DNA from: Stagonosporopsis chrysanthemi
Lineage: Eukaryota; Ascomycota; Dothideomycetes; Pleosporales; Didymellaceae
Assembly (NCBI GenBank): GCA_022560025.1
Contig: JAFISE010000041.1
Location: 1-64,000 of the forward strand
Direction of reading: 5' to 3'
Length of the DNA stretch: 64,000 nt
The notes beneath the pieces were generated by a model. That model searched no databases, was not told the origin of the DNA, and worked only from the letters and a program-made list of their open reading frames with translations. Below, piece by piece: positions 43,755 to 54,509 of the stretch. Position numbers and translations under genes: made by a program. How positions within the stretch are numbered: position 1 is the stretch's first letter; every line of letters starts with the position of its first letter.

Positions 43755-45382
43755 GGCGGCGGCAATAGAACGAAGGGACAGATCAAAGGACAATGGAAGA
43801 CCAACAGCGGGCCGGATAGATAGCACGGTGTATCCGTTGGTCACGGGGATTTAAGCCGGCTAATTTTGTGTGAGAACACTGAGGAGGTGATGTGTTAATG
43901 AGGTGATTTAGAAGTTGAGGGAAGAGAGGTAAGTCAAAAGAGCTTTGGCTGTGATATTAAATAGGAGATTTGCTTGCGGATCCATCGCACCATCTCTTAG
44001 ACTGTTGTATCATCGTGATTGAACAGACGATGGATCTGCATCGATTACATCCCATGGTCCCATCTTCGACGCTTCAATTGTGAGACTCAGCACAGCAGGC
44101 AGTCTCGATGGTGCCATCGACCGGCTCTTTCGCCATATTTCGATGATCGTTATCTCGACTTGGACATAGGTAGCGAAGGGTGGAGATGATGTACGCGCTG
44201 CTGCGAGGATGCCATGTGGCAGCACAACAGAGAGCACAGACTCGTATGGTCAGATCGATAAGGAGTGCCTAGAGCTAAGTGGATCTCAGTCGATCGGATG
44301 CCTCGATGACAGGTGGGATACTCAGCCCATAGTGTTCTCATACATTCCACATGTGAACACTACATTTTGAGCCAAGACACATGCTGGGGTTCAAACTCTG
44401 GTAGGACATGTTTGAGCGTCCTTCATCTCCCGATGCGACGTATCATGAGACCCACAGCTCTTGGTGGTAGGAAAGAGGTGGTATGCCGGTATAATTGCCA
44501 CTGTAGCACTGTGTTCTCCTTGGAGAAGCGTTGGGTGAGCCGTAATAATCTTTGCATGGCAAGTGGCGTGAGGGGGCAATAGAGGAAAGCTCGCCAGTAT
44601 GATCTTGGCCAGAGCAGGGTACCACAGCTCCCCACCATTGAGGCGGTAGATTGGACCGGAGTGTTGCTCTTTACTAAAGGAAATTACAGATGGCACAGTT
44701 ATCACGGAGCAGCGAGGCAGTTGTAGGCGTGAAAGTGTTTTCGGATTCCTAGATCAGGCGATTTGAGGCCTCACTAAAGCCCTAGTATCAATTTGGTTCA
44801 ATATTGTTTAGCTACTCATCGACTTTGCAATCTTGCGACTCCAGTTTAATGTGGTGATGGCTCATGGCTGGAGATCAGACTTGCGGTTGAAGAAGCCGTG
44901 GAAAACAGGTCGAACAGTGTACAACCTGACTTTCTTAGCTGGAAAGTTGTCGCCTAGAAAGACATGGCTGTCTTGGAACACCCACGAAATTGGCGAGACA
45001 TCCCAGCACGACGTCGCACTGACTGATAGAAGCTTAATCCAGGCACTTATGGTTATGTTTAAGGTATCGAAAAGGGGGTAATCGAACAAGACAGTGAAAC
45101 AGCCCACGAGAATGTTGTTACAGGTGCCACAGAAACGATCATCGGGCATGAAGCGAACGAGACCGGCCCGAGTCCGACATGTACCTTCCAGCACTTGAGA
45201 AGACAATCATCATGCGCTGTGGTTCTGGGCGATAGAAACAAGGCAGTTGTGTTCCACTTACACAAACTTGTGCTACTGAATACTACCCGATCATCATTAG
45301 CTTTGACTGAAGACTCGGATAACACGACAACCTACATACAGCTGAGCTTGCATGTTAAGATCAGCTCGACCGTATCTCCTGG
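43755..45382. other. Intergenic, 1.6 kb
   Basis: Promoter of the cysteine-rich gene at the left; otherwise no supported feature. Small open frames at 44833-45081 (+) and 44862-45206 (-) overlap each other and match nothing I know. Confidence 0.5.
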
Positions 45383-47683
45383 CTAATGCAGACTAGATGA
45401 GTTATCTCCGCTCTTCGGCCTCGTGTACCAGCTCTCATGACTGTAGTCCTTCTTGGGCCCTGCAACCTCGTACGTGATGTTGAAGACCGCTAGACTCGCG
45501 CCACAAAACTTGAATTCAGAGTCGCTCTTGTAGGTATCTGGGTCACACCAATGATGTCCTTTGGCCTTCCACCCATGGTTCCCATCTGCCGAACGGTAGA
45601 AGTCCCAGGTGTTGAAGAAGGCACCGGTTGACTCGCCGTCTTCATCAGCAAACCAGGCTGTAATCTTATCTGTCTTCTCGTTGTATCTGTAGACATAGCG
45701 GCGAAAAGCGGAGAAGGAGAAACCGTTGTCCATCTGAAATGTGCCCTCTTCGATGTAGAGGTATTCGGCAGTGTACGCGGGATCGGTAGGTGTACGAGGA
45801 TGAAACTCTGCTTTCCCTGTAAGGACGCCGCCTGTGGCAGTATTGCGGGTGGCAATAGTGCGGCGCAAAGACCAGATGCCCTGCATGGCCCGAAAAACTG
45901 CGGCGGCGATGAACTTCGCATTCTTCTTTGAAGCGACCAATAAGCTGGCGACCTCCTGCACAACAGCATCAGCTTCTTCAGAAGTCTTCTCGTCTCGATA
46001 ACGCGACGGAAAAGCAGGGCCTTTCTGGCCGCCAAATGCCGTGTCCACCCGAGTGGCACCGGTATCGCGTGCAAGTTCTTCCATGATTCCAACATAGTCC
46101 CCCATCCAGAATTGTGGTACTTGCAAGGAGCCTTCGAACTGAAGCACATGACGCATCTGCTGGGTTGTTTCGAGCTGCTTCAAACTGGCCTGTGTGGGTT
46201 TCAATGGGTCGGGAGTGTACTTGAACCAACTGTCGGCGATGAAGCGGGCTTGCAGTTCCATCACTCCCCAATACGGGCCCTCGTAAAAGCCAACGAAACC
46301 AAGGGTGGGGTTGTCGGAGAGCATGGAACCGCGTGTGAGGAGGAAAGGAATACGGGGGCAACTCCCTTCGGGACAGAGGATGTCTCTCGGAGTGTCATGC
46401 AAGTAATCGAGGTTGTTCTTGTAGCCAGTAGCTTCGATGATTCCGACAACATCAAGGAGTTCACTCTTTGTCTGGCGATAGTTAGTAAAGGTTTTGGCAA
46501 CTGGCGAAGACGAACGTACCCCTGCTTTCTTCGACCATGGCTTGTCGTGCTGCAGTGAAATGTCGAATGAGCCGCTATCGTTTCTCTGCTCAACCTTCTG
46601 CGCCCAGCCTTGTACTGGGACAATCAAACCGCTTCTGACGAACTCGAGATAAGTGTCTGTAATGCAACAGTATCCAGGATACTGCGTCTCCTCCGGCCTA
46701 TACACCAGGGCTTCGTTGCCATACTCTTGCTGATCACCACCAATGACCGAACGCATGAAGTCGTGGCCCTTCTTTGCTTTCTCGGGCGGCACAGTTGTGA
46801 TAGTGGCAGAGATCTGGCCTTCTCCTCGGCGCGAAAGATTGTAGAGGACCAGATCAAGTGGAAGGAAGCTGGGCGCTGGGTTCGTGTCTTGTGTCGAGTT
46901 CTTGTGAGGATCTTGGGGAAGGTAGCGGGGAAGGCAGTAAAATGGACGGTTTACGATGTGATATATCTTGCTATCTGCGTGGATAGGCTTGATACTGCCT
47001 GGTGAGTGTTTGGCGCTGGAAATTTGAAGCGCAGCTTGGGCGGCGGCTTCGGATCCACTGATACCCCCACCGATGACAGCTATCTTCCCAGGCTTCTCAC
47101 TCAAAGACGAAAGGTCGCGGAACACAGATGTGTGTTGTATACTGCAAGCGTTGTTGCTTGGTGAGGGATCGAAGCTTCGGCCTGGTTTGTCAAAGAATCC
47201 GCTTGCAATGATCAAGTAGTCAAATGTCTGCGTGTGCGACTGTCCCGTCTCCATATCGTAGGTCGAGATCTGCCAGGTCATCATATCATCAAGAACGTCC
47301 GCATTGACGACTTGACGGTTGAACTCGATGTTCGCCTCGAGACCGAATTTTTCGGTGTACTTCTTGAGGTACCTTTCGACCTGCCATGCTTTGGGGAACA
47401 TTGGAGGAGCCGAAGCCGAAGGAAGACCAGACTTAGGATCAAAAAGATCCACAGATTCCCACGAGAGGTCTCGAAAGGCGACGGTGAACTTGCTGAGGTT
47501 CGTCTTCATCTCAGGGCTGCACTTGCCGCCATTCTGGCTTGGCTGCGCCTTCCACATGCCACCGATGCGATCAGCAGCTTCGTAGACGGTCACTTTGTAG
47601 CTGCCATGCTGCAGAAATGTCTTTGCTGCGACCAGCCCGGAAGGGCCCGCTCCAACAATGCAAACAGATCTGGTGAAAACCAT
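45383..47683 (-). CDS. Flavin-containing monooxygenase with C-terminal DUF6314-like domain
   Basis: The frame is open for 766 codons. A 48-bp segment (46519-46472) has GTACGT, CTAAC and CAG signals, so an in-frame intron is likely and the product is then 750 residues. The N-terminus (MVFTRSVCIVGAGPSGL) is an FAD-binding fold with GxGxxG at about residues 11-16. The second dinucleotide site is VIGGGISGSEAAA. The C-terminal 160 residues (from FRAMQGIWSLRR through ATGGVLTGKAEF to HHWCDPDTYKSDSEFKF) match the lipocalin-like pattern I associate with DUF6314. Family knowledge: FMOs use NADPH and oxygen to oxidise N, S or carbonyl groups. The fused tail may bind the substrate. No biosynthetic partner is adjacent. 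Confidence 0.9.
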   Translation of the reverse strand: MVFTRSVCIVGAGPSGLVAAKTFLQHGSYKVTVYEAADRIGGMWKAQPSQNGGKCSPEMKTNLSKFTVAFRDLSWESVDLFDPKSGLPSASAPPMFPKAWQVERYLKKYTEKFGLEANIEFNRQVVNADVLDDMMTWQISTYDMETGQSHTQTFDYLIIASGFFDKPGRSFDPSPSNNACSIQHTSVFRDLSSLSEKPGKIAVIGGGISGSEAAAQAALQISSAKHSPGSIKPIHADSKIYHIVNRPFYCLPRYLPQDPHKNSTQDTNPAPSFLPLDLVLYNLSRRGEGQISATITTVPPEKAKKGHDFMRSVIGGDQQEYGNEALVYRPEETQYPGYCCITDTYLEFVRSGLIVPVQGWAQKVEQRNDSGSFDISLQHDKPWSKKAGVRSSSPVAKTFTNYRQTKSELLDVVGIIEATGYKNNLDYLHDTPRDILCPEGSCPRIPFLLTRGSMLSDNPTLGFVGFYEGPYWGVMELQARFIADSWFKYTPDPLKPTQASLKQLETTQQMRHVLQFEGSLQVPQFWMGDYVGIMEELARDTGATRVDTAFGGQKGPAFPSRYRDEKTSEEADAVVQEVASLLVASKKNAKFIAAAVFRAMQGIWSLRRTIATRNTATGGVLTGKAEFHPRTPTDPAYTAEYLYIEEGTFQMDNGFSFSAFRRYVYRYNEKTDKITAWFADEDGESTGAFFNTWDFYRSADGNHGWKAKGHHWCDPDTYKSDSEFKFCGASLAVFNITYEVAGPKKDYSHESWYTRPKSGDNSSSLH
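46472..46519 (-). other. Probable in-frame 48-bp intron inside the FMO gene
   Basis: On the minus strand the segment starts GTACGT, contains CTAACTATCGCCAG at the end, and is exactly 16 codons without a stop. Removing it joins WSKKAG to TKSELLDVVGIIEATGY, which reads smoothly into the conserved FMO motif. Retaining it inserts a Ser-rich segment, so both isoforms would be in frame. Confidence 0.7.
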
Positions 47684-48759
47684 GTTGCTACTCGCAGGCT
47701 ACAATACTATGCGTGTGTTAGTCGGTCAAGTCCCGCTGCGTTCTGTTGCGCTCGACACATGTAGAGCATGCGATCAAGGCAGCGACAGACAATCTACGTA
47801 CCTGGTGCGTGAGTAGGTAGACAGTGACGAGGAGCAATTAGTGCTGACAGCTTCAAGGTATTGACAAGTGCAATTGGCGGGGAGGCGGAAAGCACGCTAG
47901 TGCGGGACCCCTCGGATCACGGCCAATGAGGATGTTGGAGCAGGTACACATAGATCGTAGGAGAAGGAGTGCATGTACATTGATTTCACTCTGTCAGAAC
48001 CCCGGAATTAATGAGTGTGCCTTTCATGGTCTGGTACTGAGTCCTGCCAGTCTGGCAGAATTAGCGGACTGCTTAACAAATACACTTGGGAAGACCGTAC
48101 TGAAAGCAAGTAGCGTATGTGATCCTACACAGGCTTCTTAGTGATGTGGAAGCACATATGAGCGAAAGTAGTACATACCAAGTCAGTTACGTGACGATGT
48201 TGCTCAAATTCCACCCGAGCGAACTGTCTCAGATCTGCCCTGGTGGCGGCGTCCGGTATGTTGTTGCTGCTGCGGACGACATCTCGCCATAAAGAGATCA
48301 CCTTCTGCCGTTCTATGAACTATAAAGCGTAGTCAATACGGGAGATGGGCCGATGGCTGCGAGCAGCTTACGTGGTCGAGACCCATAGGTTTTTTTCCAC
48401 GCGCTCGTAGCCGGGAAGGCGGCTTCGCGGCTATCGTTGCATACCTACGCAACATTCCCTCGTCAACGTTTGTATGCAACAGGGGTCCAGCTACAAAACA
48501 GGGCAACGCAGAAGAATGCACTTTGAGATGAACCGAGATGGCGTTCATGATGAGGCTCTGTATCGTGATGCAGGCTGACGTAAAGAATCGGACTAGGCTA
48601 TGAATGTATTAGACCGCAAAGACGCCAGTGTTGCCTTTTTGGCCCCACCGGCGCGTCAGTCCCCCAATTTCGACGCGTTTAGCTCCATACCTTTCAACCC
48701 CGCCGCCACGCTGATGGTCAATCTCCGTATAAGCTATTTCTGTACTTCGAAAGGACACC
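47684..48759. other. Divergent promoter region
   Basis: Between FMO (-) and the acetyltransferase (+). No gene seen. Confidence 0.55.
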
Positions 48760-49773
48760 ATGTGCTTCGGAGACCCGGAGCCAGTGGGTGAGGGACCGCC
48801 AACCGCCCGCGGAAAGCTCCTCAAGATGACGCTGAAGAGGAGAAGAAGCCCGCCAACAGCAGAACCAGCTGAGCATCAAGAATCCCGCAAGCTCTCAAAG
48901 CTTGTCTCCACCGCCTCCACCATTGCCAGCACTGCACAGTCACCTCAAGGAAAGCTTATGAGTATCGAAGAGCAGCCAGAGCCTGCCATTGACGCTGACA
49001 AAGACTCTTTGCGCATTGAACAGCTCCAACCTAGGAACGTTCGCGAGCCTACCTCAATCTCTTCAGAGAGCACACTCACCACGAGCTTCACCCACGGAAC
49101 GCCCCTCGTCAACCGCACTGCGTTCATTGAGGCACACAATGCTCCCGAAGAGTTGCACTCTTGCACATTCCAGCATTTCGTTAGCTTCAAGTTCTACTCC
49201 GCTCTCCGCTTCGAGCTCAAAAGGTCGAGCAGGATGACCGGCGACGAGTTTGAAAAGTGCTTTCTGCTCATCAAGAAGACATCAAGACAGGCTTACGAGT
49301 CCTCAAGCATTGGTTGGAACGAACAGAACAAGGTAGAAGAGATGAGCGATCAGGAGATGATATACCTTTTGGTGCGTCAGGCCGAAGGCTACACAGGGTT
49401 CGACAAGGTCAATGACGTTGAAGAAGTCAAGACGCAAAACACAGATGCTGTAGTTGGTTTCCTGTCGTTTAAGCTAGAACCTGAGGACGAAGAACATCGT
49501 ATGATGAGACCAGTGGAGTACATCTACGAGCTCCACCTCGACGATTGGCTTCGTGGACATGGTCTCGGTACCCGGATGCTGAAGTGGGCAGAGAGCCAAG
49601 CTCGCCTAGTCAACATTGGCAAGGTAATGTTGACCGTATTTCGTGTCAACGAAGATGCTATCCGGCTTTACGAGAGAGAGGGCTACACGACAGACAAAAT
49701 GAGTCCTACCGATCGCCCTCTGAGGAAGAAGGTGTCCAAGTGCGACTACTTCATTTTGAGCAAGGAGATCTGA
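48760..49773 (+). CDS. NAA40: N-alpha-acetyltransferase 40 (NatD), histone H4/H2A N-terminal acetyltransferase
   Basis: Single exon, 337 residues from the ATG at 48760 (GACACCATG); an internal ATG at 48826 is an alternative start. The GNAT domain covers the C-terminal two thirds. The acetyl-CoA binding loop is RGHGLGTRML (RGHGLG at residues 265-270), preceded by the strand YIYELHLDDW and followed by VMLTVFRVNEDAIRLYEREGY and KCDYFILSKE. These are the hallmark stretches of the NatD/Naa40 family, which acetylates the N-terminal Ser of histones H4 and H2A. The N-terminal 110 residues are disordered and longer than in yeast Nat4. Acts in nucleus and cytosol. Confidence 0.9.
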   Translation: MCFGDPEPVGEGPPTARGKLLKMTLKRRRSPPTAEPAEHQESRKLSKLVSTASTIASTAQSPQGKLMSIEEQPEPAIDADKDSLRIEQLQPRNVREPTSISSESTLTTSFTHGTPLVNRTAFIEAHNAPEELHSCTFQHFVSFKFYSALRFELKRSSRMTGDEFEKCFLLIKKTSRQAYESSSIGWNEQNKVEEMSDQEMIYLLVRQAEGYTGFDKVNDVEEVKTQNTDAVVGFLSFKLEPEDEEHRMMRPVEYIYELHLDDWLRGHGLGTRMLKWAESQARLVNIGKVMLTVFRVNEDAIRLYEREGYTTDKMSPTDRPLRKKVSKCDYFILSKEI

Positions 49774-50054
49774 GATATGACGATCACCTTGTTACGTTTT
49801 CGGCGTTCTGCTAAGCACATGGTACCCACTGACAGGCTGGGATTTTCGGGTTTGGTTACATCACGATGAGCACGGAGCTCTCTTTAAAGGTCATTACATG
49901 CGAATTCGGCGTTATTTCATAAGATACCCATGGAGCCTGGACAGGCTGGAGTCTTCAAGTCCACTGGAAGATACGATCATACCAAATAAGCATTGCGTGC
50001 TTGCCAACCACTTCTTCTCTATTGCCGTAAAGTCTCAAACATCATTTCGCTTCA

Positions 50055-51947
50055 TCAAGAGAACGCCACCAAAATGCTGGCAGCTAATGCTGAGCCCAGC
50101 GCACCAGCCACTAGCCAGCGCAGCGCCAGTGTGGAGCGCAGCGGCGATTCCTGCTTGCAGTGCGACCCAATTCCCATTTTAGACCCGGTGTTCTCGCTAC
50201 TCTGTTCGTGAGCTTTGCGAAACCACGACGCAGTGGCTCGCAAGACAGGCCACATCGCAAAGTAGACCAGCAGCGTAGCATGTACTGTTAGCAAACATGC
50301 TAACCACGATGACAGAAAAAAGCCTGTCGTGTCTGCCTCCTTTGGCGCCGTGATGTCTTTCCTCGCACCCTGCGCGCTAATCAATTCGACTGGCTTCTTA
50401 GGTCGCCCAGCTCTCGTCTGTTGTAACAATGTGTCCGACAGCCTGCGTAGGCTCTTCTCATCTTTGCCACCTTCCACAGCGCCGGCGTACGTCAAGTTCG
50501 ACAGTAAGCGTACACCGTTGTCCGTAAAAGATGTTTTCACGACAAGACCGCCACGGATCTGCAGCTGTTGCGCAATTGTGCTGCTATGCGCGTTAAGCTT
50601 CAGTCCGAGATCTGTGATATCGACATCGGCGACGTCGTTGACCTGCGCCGAGAATATACATGAGTGCAGCGCCTCTGGTAAGGCAACGCCTATCTGCAGA
50701 TTGTGCACGAAAGACAACGATGGAGGTACACATGTTTGTGCTTCCGCCAAGTGGCGTTGAGAGGCCCAAGCAAGCGGGGAGATTTGGGAGACGCCGAAGA
50801 TTGTTAATGCCGTCGCCGCTATCCACAATACCACGAGCAGGAAGTTGATCAACAGAGGGCGACGATTGATATCTGTACCGACAATCTTCTCTGGGTTGGG
50901 CAGAGGAGGGTTTGCCGGTTCCGCAAGAGGCCCAATCATGCCGCCACGACTCGACTGCAAAGCCCAGCTTGTCGTGGAGATCCGAGTCGAACTCATAGAC
51001 GGTAAATGTGGTCTTTCTGTTGGGCTGGGATCCTCAGAAGTGTCGCTGAATCTGCTGGCTAGTTGGGAGCTTCTGTAGTAGGAATCCATGAAGTGCTCAC
51101 GATCAGGATCGTCGGGACGCGGAATGGGAAGTGTCGCATTTACACCCGCAGATGCATACGGTGCTTGACCTGTGAGCCCTGCGGAATCATTGGTAGACTC
51201 GTCCTGCGCCGACGTGGATCCTTCCAGCAACGAAGCGGAAGCTTCTGGCAAAAGATAGCCAGGAGACAACCGGCTGTTTCTGATGCGCAAAGACGCCGCT
51301 CTTGATGATCGTCGTGGTGTCCAGTCATCCGCAGACTGCAAAAACACTCTGGCATTTCTCGGCGGATGGGAACATGAGCCTTCAGAGCTTTGTTGGCTCC
51401 CAAATCGATGAGGCAAGGTCCTCGAGCCACGAGAGGTGTACCAGTTACCAGCTTCGGCGTTGCGGGCGGCGGCGAATCCTGTGCGCAGCTTATATCGTTT
51501 TCGCGCAGGTTTCGAGAATGTCGAGTTGTCACGATCGACATTGGAGATGGTTGTGGAGTTCTGCGATGATAACGGCCTTCCTTCCGGGTCCAGCTTGTCT
51601 ACGTCTTTCCTAGATGCGTGCGATACTTCCAAGCCAGTGGAGTCGGTCATGACATTTGGCACCAGAGGTAACACATTCGTTCTCTTCTGAATAGCCTCAG
51701 CCCTTTCAGATACAACCCTGCCACCACTCGGCGTTACCAGCTCGGTAGAGCTCCTGACGGCCACTGCCGCGAATCCCTGTGCCTGCAGGTACTCAGACCG
51801 TGTTTGCTCCTGCTCGTGGCGAGTAAATCTCGCGGACTTTGATGAGACTCCACTCAACGGCCTGGACGATTCCGTGAGGGAACGTTCTGATGAGGATTGT
51901 TGGAGGTATTCGAGGTCTTTCTTTTTCCCTTTGTTGCGAGGTATCAT
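50055..51947 (-). CDS. Membrane protein of unknown function with long disordered N-terminus
   Basis: One open frame of 630 codons, start ATG at 51947 (MIPRNKGKKKDLEYLQ). The first 360 residues are Ser/Arg-rich, disordered and cytosolic-looking. Three hydrophobic segments follow: LLINFLLVVLWIAATALTIF (about 366-388), SSWLACLLTVHATLLVYFAM (about 542-562) and LRWLVAGALGSALAASILVA (about 608-628). Between the first and second is a folded region of about 150 residues with two Cys and an NLT glycosylation sequon, likely luminal. I do not recognise the family. Small in-frame introns in the disordered part cannot be excluded. Convergent with the NatD gene. Confidence 0.72.
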   Translation of the reverse strand: MIPRNKGKKKDLEYLQQSSSERSLTESSRPLSGVSSKSARFTRHEQEQTRSEYLQAQGFAAVAVRSSTELVTPSGGRVVSERAEAIQKRTNVLPLVPNVMTDSTGLEVSHASRKDVDKLDPEGRPLSSQNSTTISNVDRDNSTFSKPARKRYKLRTGFAAARNAEAGNWYTSRGSRTLPHRFGSQQSSEGSCSHPPRNARVFLQSADDWTPRRSSRAASLRIRNSRLSPGYLLPEASASLLEGSTSAQDESTNDSAGLTGQAPYASAGVNATLPIPRPDDPDREHFMDSYYRSSQLASRFSDTSEDPSPTERPHLPSMSSTRISTTSWALQSSRGGMIGPLAEPANPPLPNPEKIVGTDINRRPLLINFLLVVLWIAATALTIFGVSQISPLAWASQRHLAEAQTCVPPSLSFVHNLQIGVALPEALHSCIFSAQVNDVADVDITDLGLKLNAHSSTIAQQLQIRGGLVVKTSFTDNGVRLLSNLTYAGAVEGGKDEKSLRRLSDTLLQQTRAGRPKKPVELISAQGARKDITAPKEADTTGFFLSSWLACLLTVHATLLVYFAMWPVLRATASWFRKAHEQSSENTGSKMGIGSHCKQESPLRSTLALRWLVAGALGSALAASILVAFS

Positions 51948-52389
51948 GGCGGACAGATGTCAAGGACACAAGCTCAAGCGCCGCAATAATTTTAAAGTCG
52001 CATGGAAAGCAAGCCAGGTTGAAGGAAGGGTATTGCGCGTTAGAGCCTGGAAGCGAAGGAAGATTAGAACAAGATAGCCACGTGTGAGATTCGTAGCGGC
52101 TGTAGCGAAGAGGCATTCAAATATGGTGCTTTGCGCGCTGGTGTGGCTACGACCTCACCCTGTGAGCTGACCCTGAACCATCCGTGATGGAGAGGCCCCG
52201 TCTACGGTCGAGAGCCAGGTTAAAAGTACCTGCACACGCCAGTAAACAGCTACACAGTATCGATAGATCCCATACCCGCTACCAAAGACCCAGGTTTCGC
52301 AAGCTTGCAAATCGCTGTAGAGTATTATGTTCAATAAGGGGGTATCGTTGTACCGAACACACATCTTTTCAAAAACGTACCATTCAGGC
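51948..52389. other. Intergenic
   Basis: Promoter of the membrane protein and 3' flank of the mitochondrial-type gene. Nothing else seen. Confidence 0.6.
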
Positions 52390-54258
52390 TCATGCCACTC
52401 TTACAGCGTCTACAATTTCCCCCTCTGCTTTTGTCGCCTCCCTCTGCTCTCTCTGCGCCGCCTCCAATCTCGCAGCCTCCTGATGCTGGCCCAAAGCGCT
52501 CGGATGCGTCGGTGGCCCACTCCTACCCGTAGCCGCAAGATCCTCCAGCAGCATTTTTAAATGGTCCGTCCGGTTCTGGTTCCCCGTCCATGTGACCGCT
52601 TGACTGTAGTACAGGATATCCCATGCATCGTCGCCCAAATTCTGCAGGAATGTGGGTAGCGTTCGTGCTTTTTGGTAGGCGCGCCATAGCACGCGCCGCA
52701 CGTCGTCGTTGGCGCCAACGTATGCGAGCTCCATGACTTGATTAAAGGTCTTCAGAGTAGGTGAGATGTTGTATGGCGGCTGCAGCTTGACGCGCAGTGC
52801 GCGCATGGCGGCGCTGTGGTTTGAATCGGTGCGGGCAGCGGCCAAGCGCTGTGAAAGGGTGGCGGTGCGGGTATCTTCTATTTCGTAAGGATCGGGGGCG
52901 AGCTCAGCTTCGATTTGAGTGAGGTCGTCAGGGTCGCGCGCGGGTGTGTGTTCATCGATGAGCTTGGAGATGTAGTCAAGCTTCTGCATAAGTCGCGGGT
53001 CGGCAACGATTTTGTCGACCATAGCGGCGAGCTCAGGCGGGATGTGTTCGTCTTCATTAGTTTTGTCGTCTTCGGCCGAAGGTTTGTCATCATCGAAGCT
53101 CTCGCTGTCGTTGTGTTCGACTTGCTCAGGTTGCCAGTTCATGTCGGAACTTGCAAGAAGCTTCTTGAGCTGCTTGTCAACGTCACCTCCCAGATTGATC
53201 GTCTTCATCACCTCGCGCATCTCAAGCATGAGTTCTTCGACCTCGTCGTCGTCCAGGAGATCCTCTCCCTCACCTTTATTTGGAGGCGTTGTCATCTCCT
53301 CAAGCTGCTTTTGAAAAGCTTCCCATTGTTCCTTTTCTTCTGATGTTTGGCTCCTTCCGGCTTGCTCAAGTTTGGCCTGCAGCTTGGGATTACTGTTCAC
53401 TCTTTCTGTAGCCCGATCCATGAGTACTCCGAACTCGGGGTCCTCGAAGTCCTCGACGTTGGGCAACATATCAAGCACAGCTTGTAGGTCTGCTTTCTCA
53501 TCCCCTATATCGGGATCGCTCATGAGCAAAGTGAGGGAATCCTGGATCCCCTTGCGTATGTTGGCGGTAAGCTCATCAATCGCCGGCTGAGCCTCTCTAT
53601 TAGCTTGCTCGACCGCCCTATCCTGTTCCTCCTTCGTCATGATGCTCGCTTTGATCTCTTTTAGATCCTCTGTGAATTCTGCGAACGCCGGATCTGAGAT
53701 CAGACCGTCCATCATGCGCCGATTCAATTCGCGATCGTCATAGTCGGGATTTTTGAGGGATTCTTCAAGCATGAAATGCGTCTCTCGCTCCTTAATTTGG
53801 TCTGCGACAGAGCCAATCTTGTGGACCTCGCGCTTCTTGCCGGTGTCTAGATCGAGTTCGTAGAATTTGATATCAGGTTCCTCGCCCTCCTTGAAGACTG
53901 GTGGCACAGAGTACTTTTTAATCTTTTCAGGGTCCTTTAAGTCGGCCAGGAGCTTCGAGACTGGCCCTACGAAGGCGCCGAGCCTTTTGTCCTTCTTCAT
54001 CATGTCCAGCGCACGTTGTTCCTCTTCTATTTGAGCATCGAGCTCTTGCCGTTCGGTAATCGTTTCTGCACGTTTCTCTTTCCGGGCTTCGGACGCCAGG
54101 CGAGCTTTCTCGGCTTCTCGCGCTTTGGCTGCCTTCGTCTTCTTCCCGCGCACGAAGCGCGCTGGTACAGGGTGCGCGAAGCAGCATCGAAGGGGTTGTG
54201 GTCGTGCGAGGGCGCGTATGAGCGCTAGAGACGGTATGTATGTCCTCGGTTGGGTCAT
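52390..54258 (-). CDS. Putative mitochondrial protein of unknown function
   Basis: Single exon, 622 residues from the ATG at 54258 (MTQPRTYIP); an earlier in-frame start would add a Cys/His-rich stretch unlike a targeting peptide. The N-terminus (ALIRALARPQPLRCC, then FVRGKKTKAAKAREAEKAR) is Arg-rich and lacks acids, as in mitochondrial presequences. The middle is a long acidic/basic helical region with Glu/Lys coiled-coil potential. The C-terminal domain (TLKTFNQVMELAYVGANDD, RTLPTFLQNLGDDAWDILYYS and TDHLKMLLEDLAATGR) looks folded and conserved. The helical pairs resemble repeat proteins of mitochondrial gene expression. I cannot name the family, so the role in translation or RNA handling is only a suggestion. 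Confidence 0.78.
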   Translation of the reverse strand: MTQPRTYIPSLALIRALARPQPLRCCFAHPVPARFVRGKKTKAAKAREAEKARLASEARKEKRAETITERQELDAQIEEEQRALDMMKKDKRLGAFVGPVSKLLADLKDPEKIKKYSVPPVFKEGEEPDIKFYELDLDTGKKREVHKIGSVADQIKERETHFMLEESLKNPDYDDRELNRRMMDGLISDPAFAEFTEDLKEIKASIMTKEEQDRAVEQANREAQPAIDELTANIRKGIQDSLTLLMSDPDIGDEKADLQAVLDMLPNVEDFEDPEFGVLMDRATERVNSNPKLQAKLEQAGRSQTSEEKEQWEAFQKQLEEMTTPPNKGEGEDLLDDDEVEELMLEMREVMKTINLGGDVDKQLKKLLASSDMNWQPEQVEHNDSESFDDDKPSAEDDKTNEDEHIPPELAAMVDKIVADPRLMQKLDYISKLIDEHTPARDPDDLTQIEAELAPDPYEIEDTRTATLSQRLAAARTDSNHSAAMRALRVKLQPPYNISPTLKTFNQVMELAYVGANDDVRRVLWRAYQKARTLPTFLQNLGDDAWDILYYSQAVTWTGNQNRTDHLKMLLEDLAATGRSGPPTHPSALGQHQEAARLEAAQREQREATKAEGEIVDAVRVA

Positions 54259-54509
54259 GTTTCCGGCATCGATATTCGTGGCAATACAATGGTGGTGCCG
54301 TCTCGACTTTCGCCATTTTCCATCTCGCAGGTGCAAACAATGCAAACATCCGCCTTGGCACCTCCGCAAACTCCGCAGAGTGCGCATTCCCTCCAGACAT
54401 CACTTGATTCCTGCAGCACTGGTGACCGTAGTTTTGCATGTACATAGTATGTATTGAAATTGTGCTGCCGATACCTCTCCGTCTCTATATTTCTAATATC
54501 GCTGCCGAT

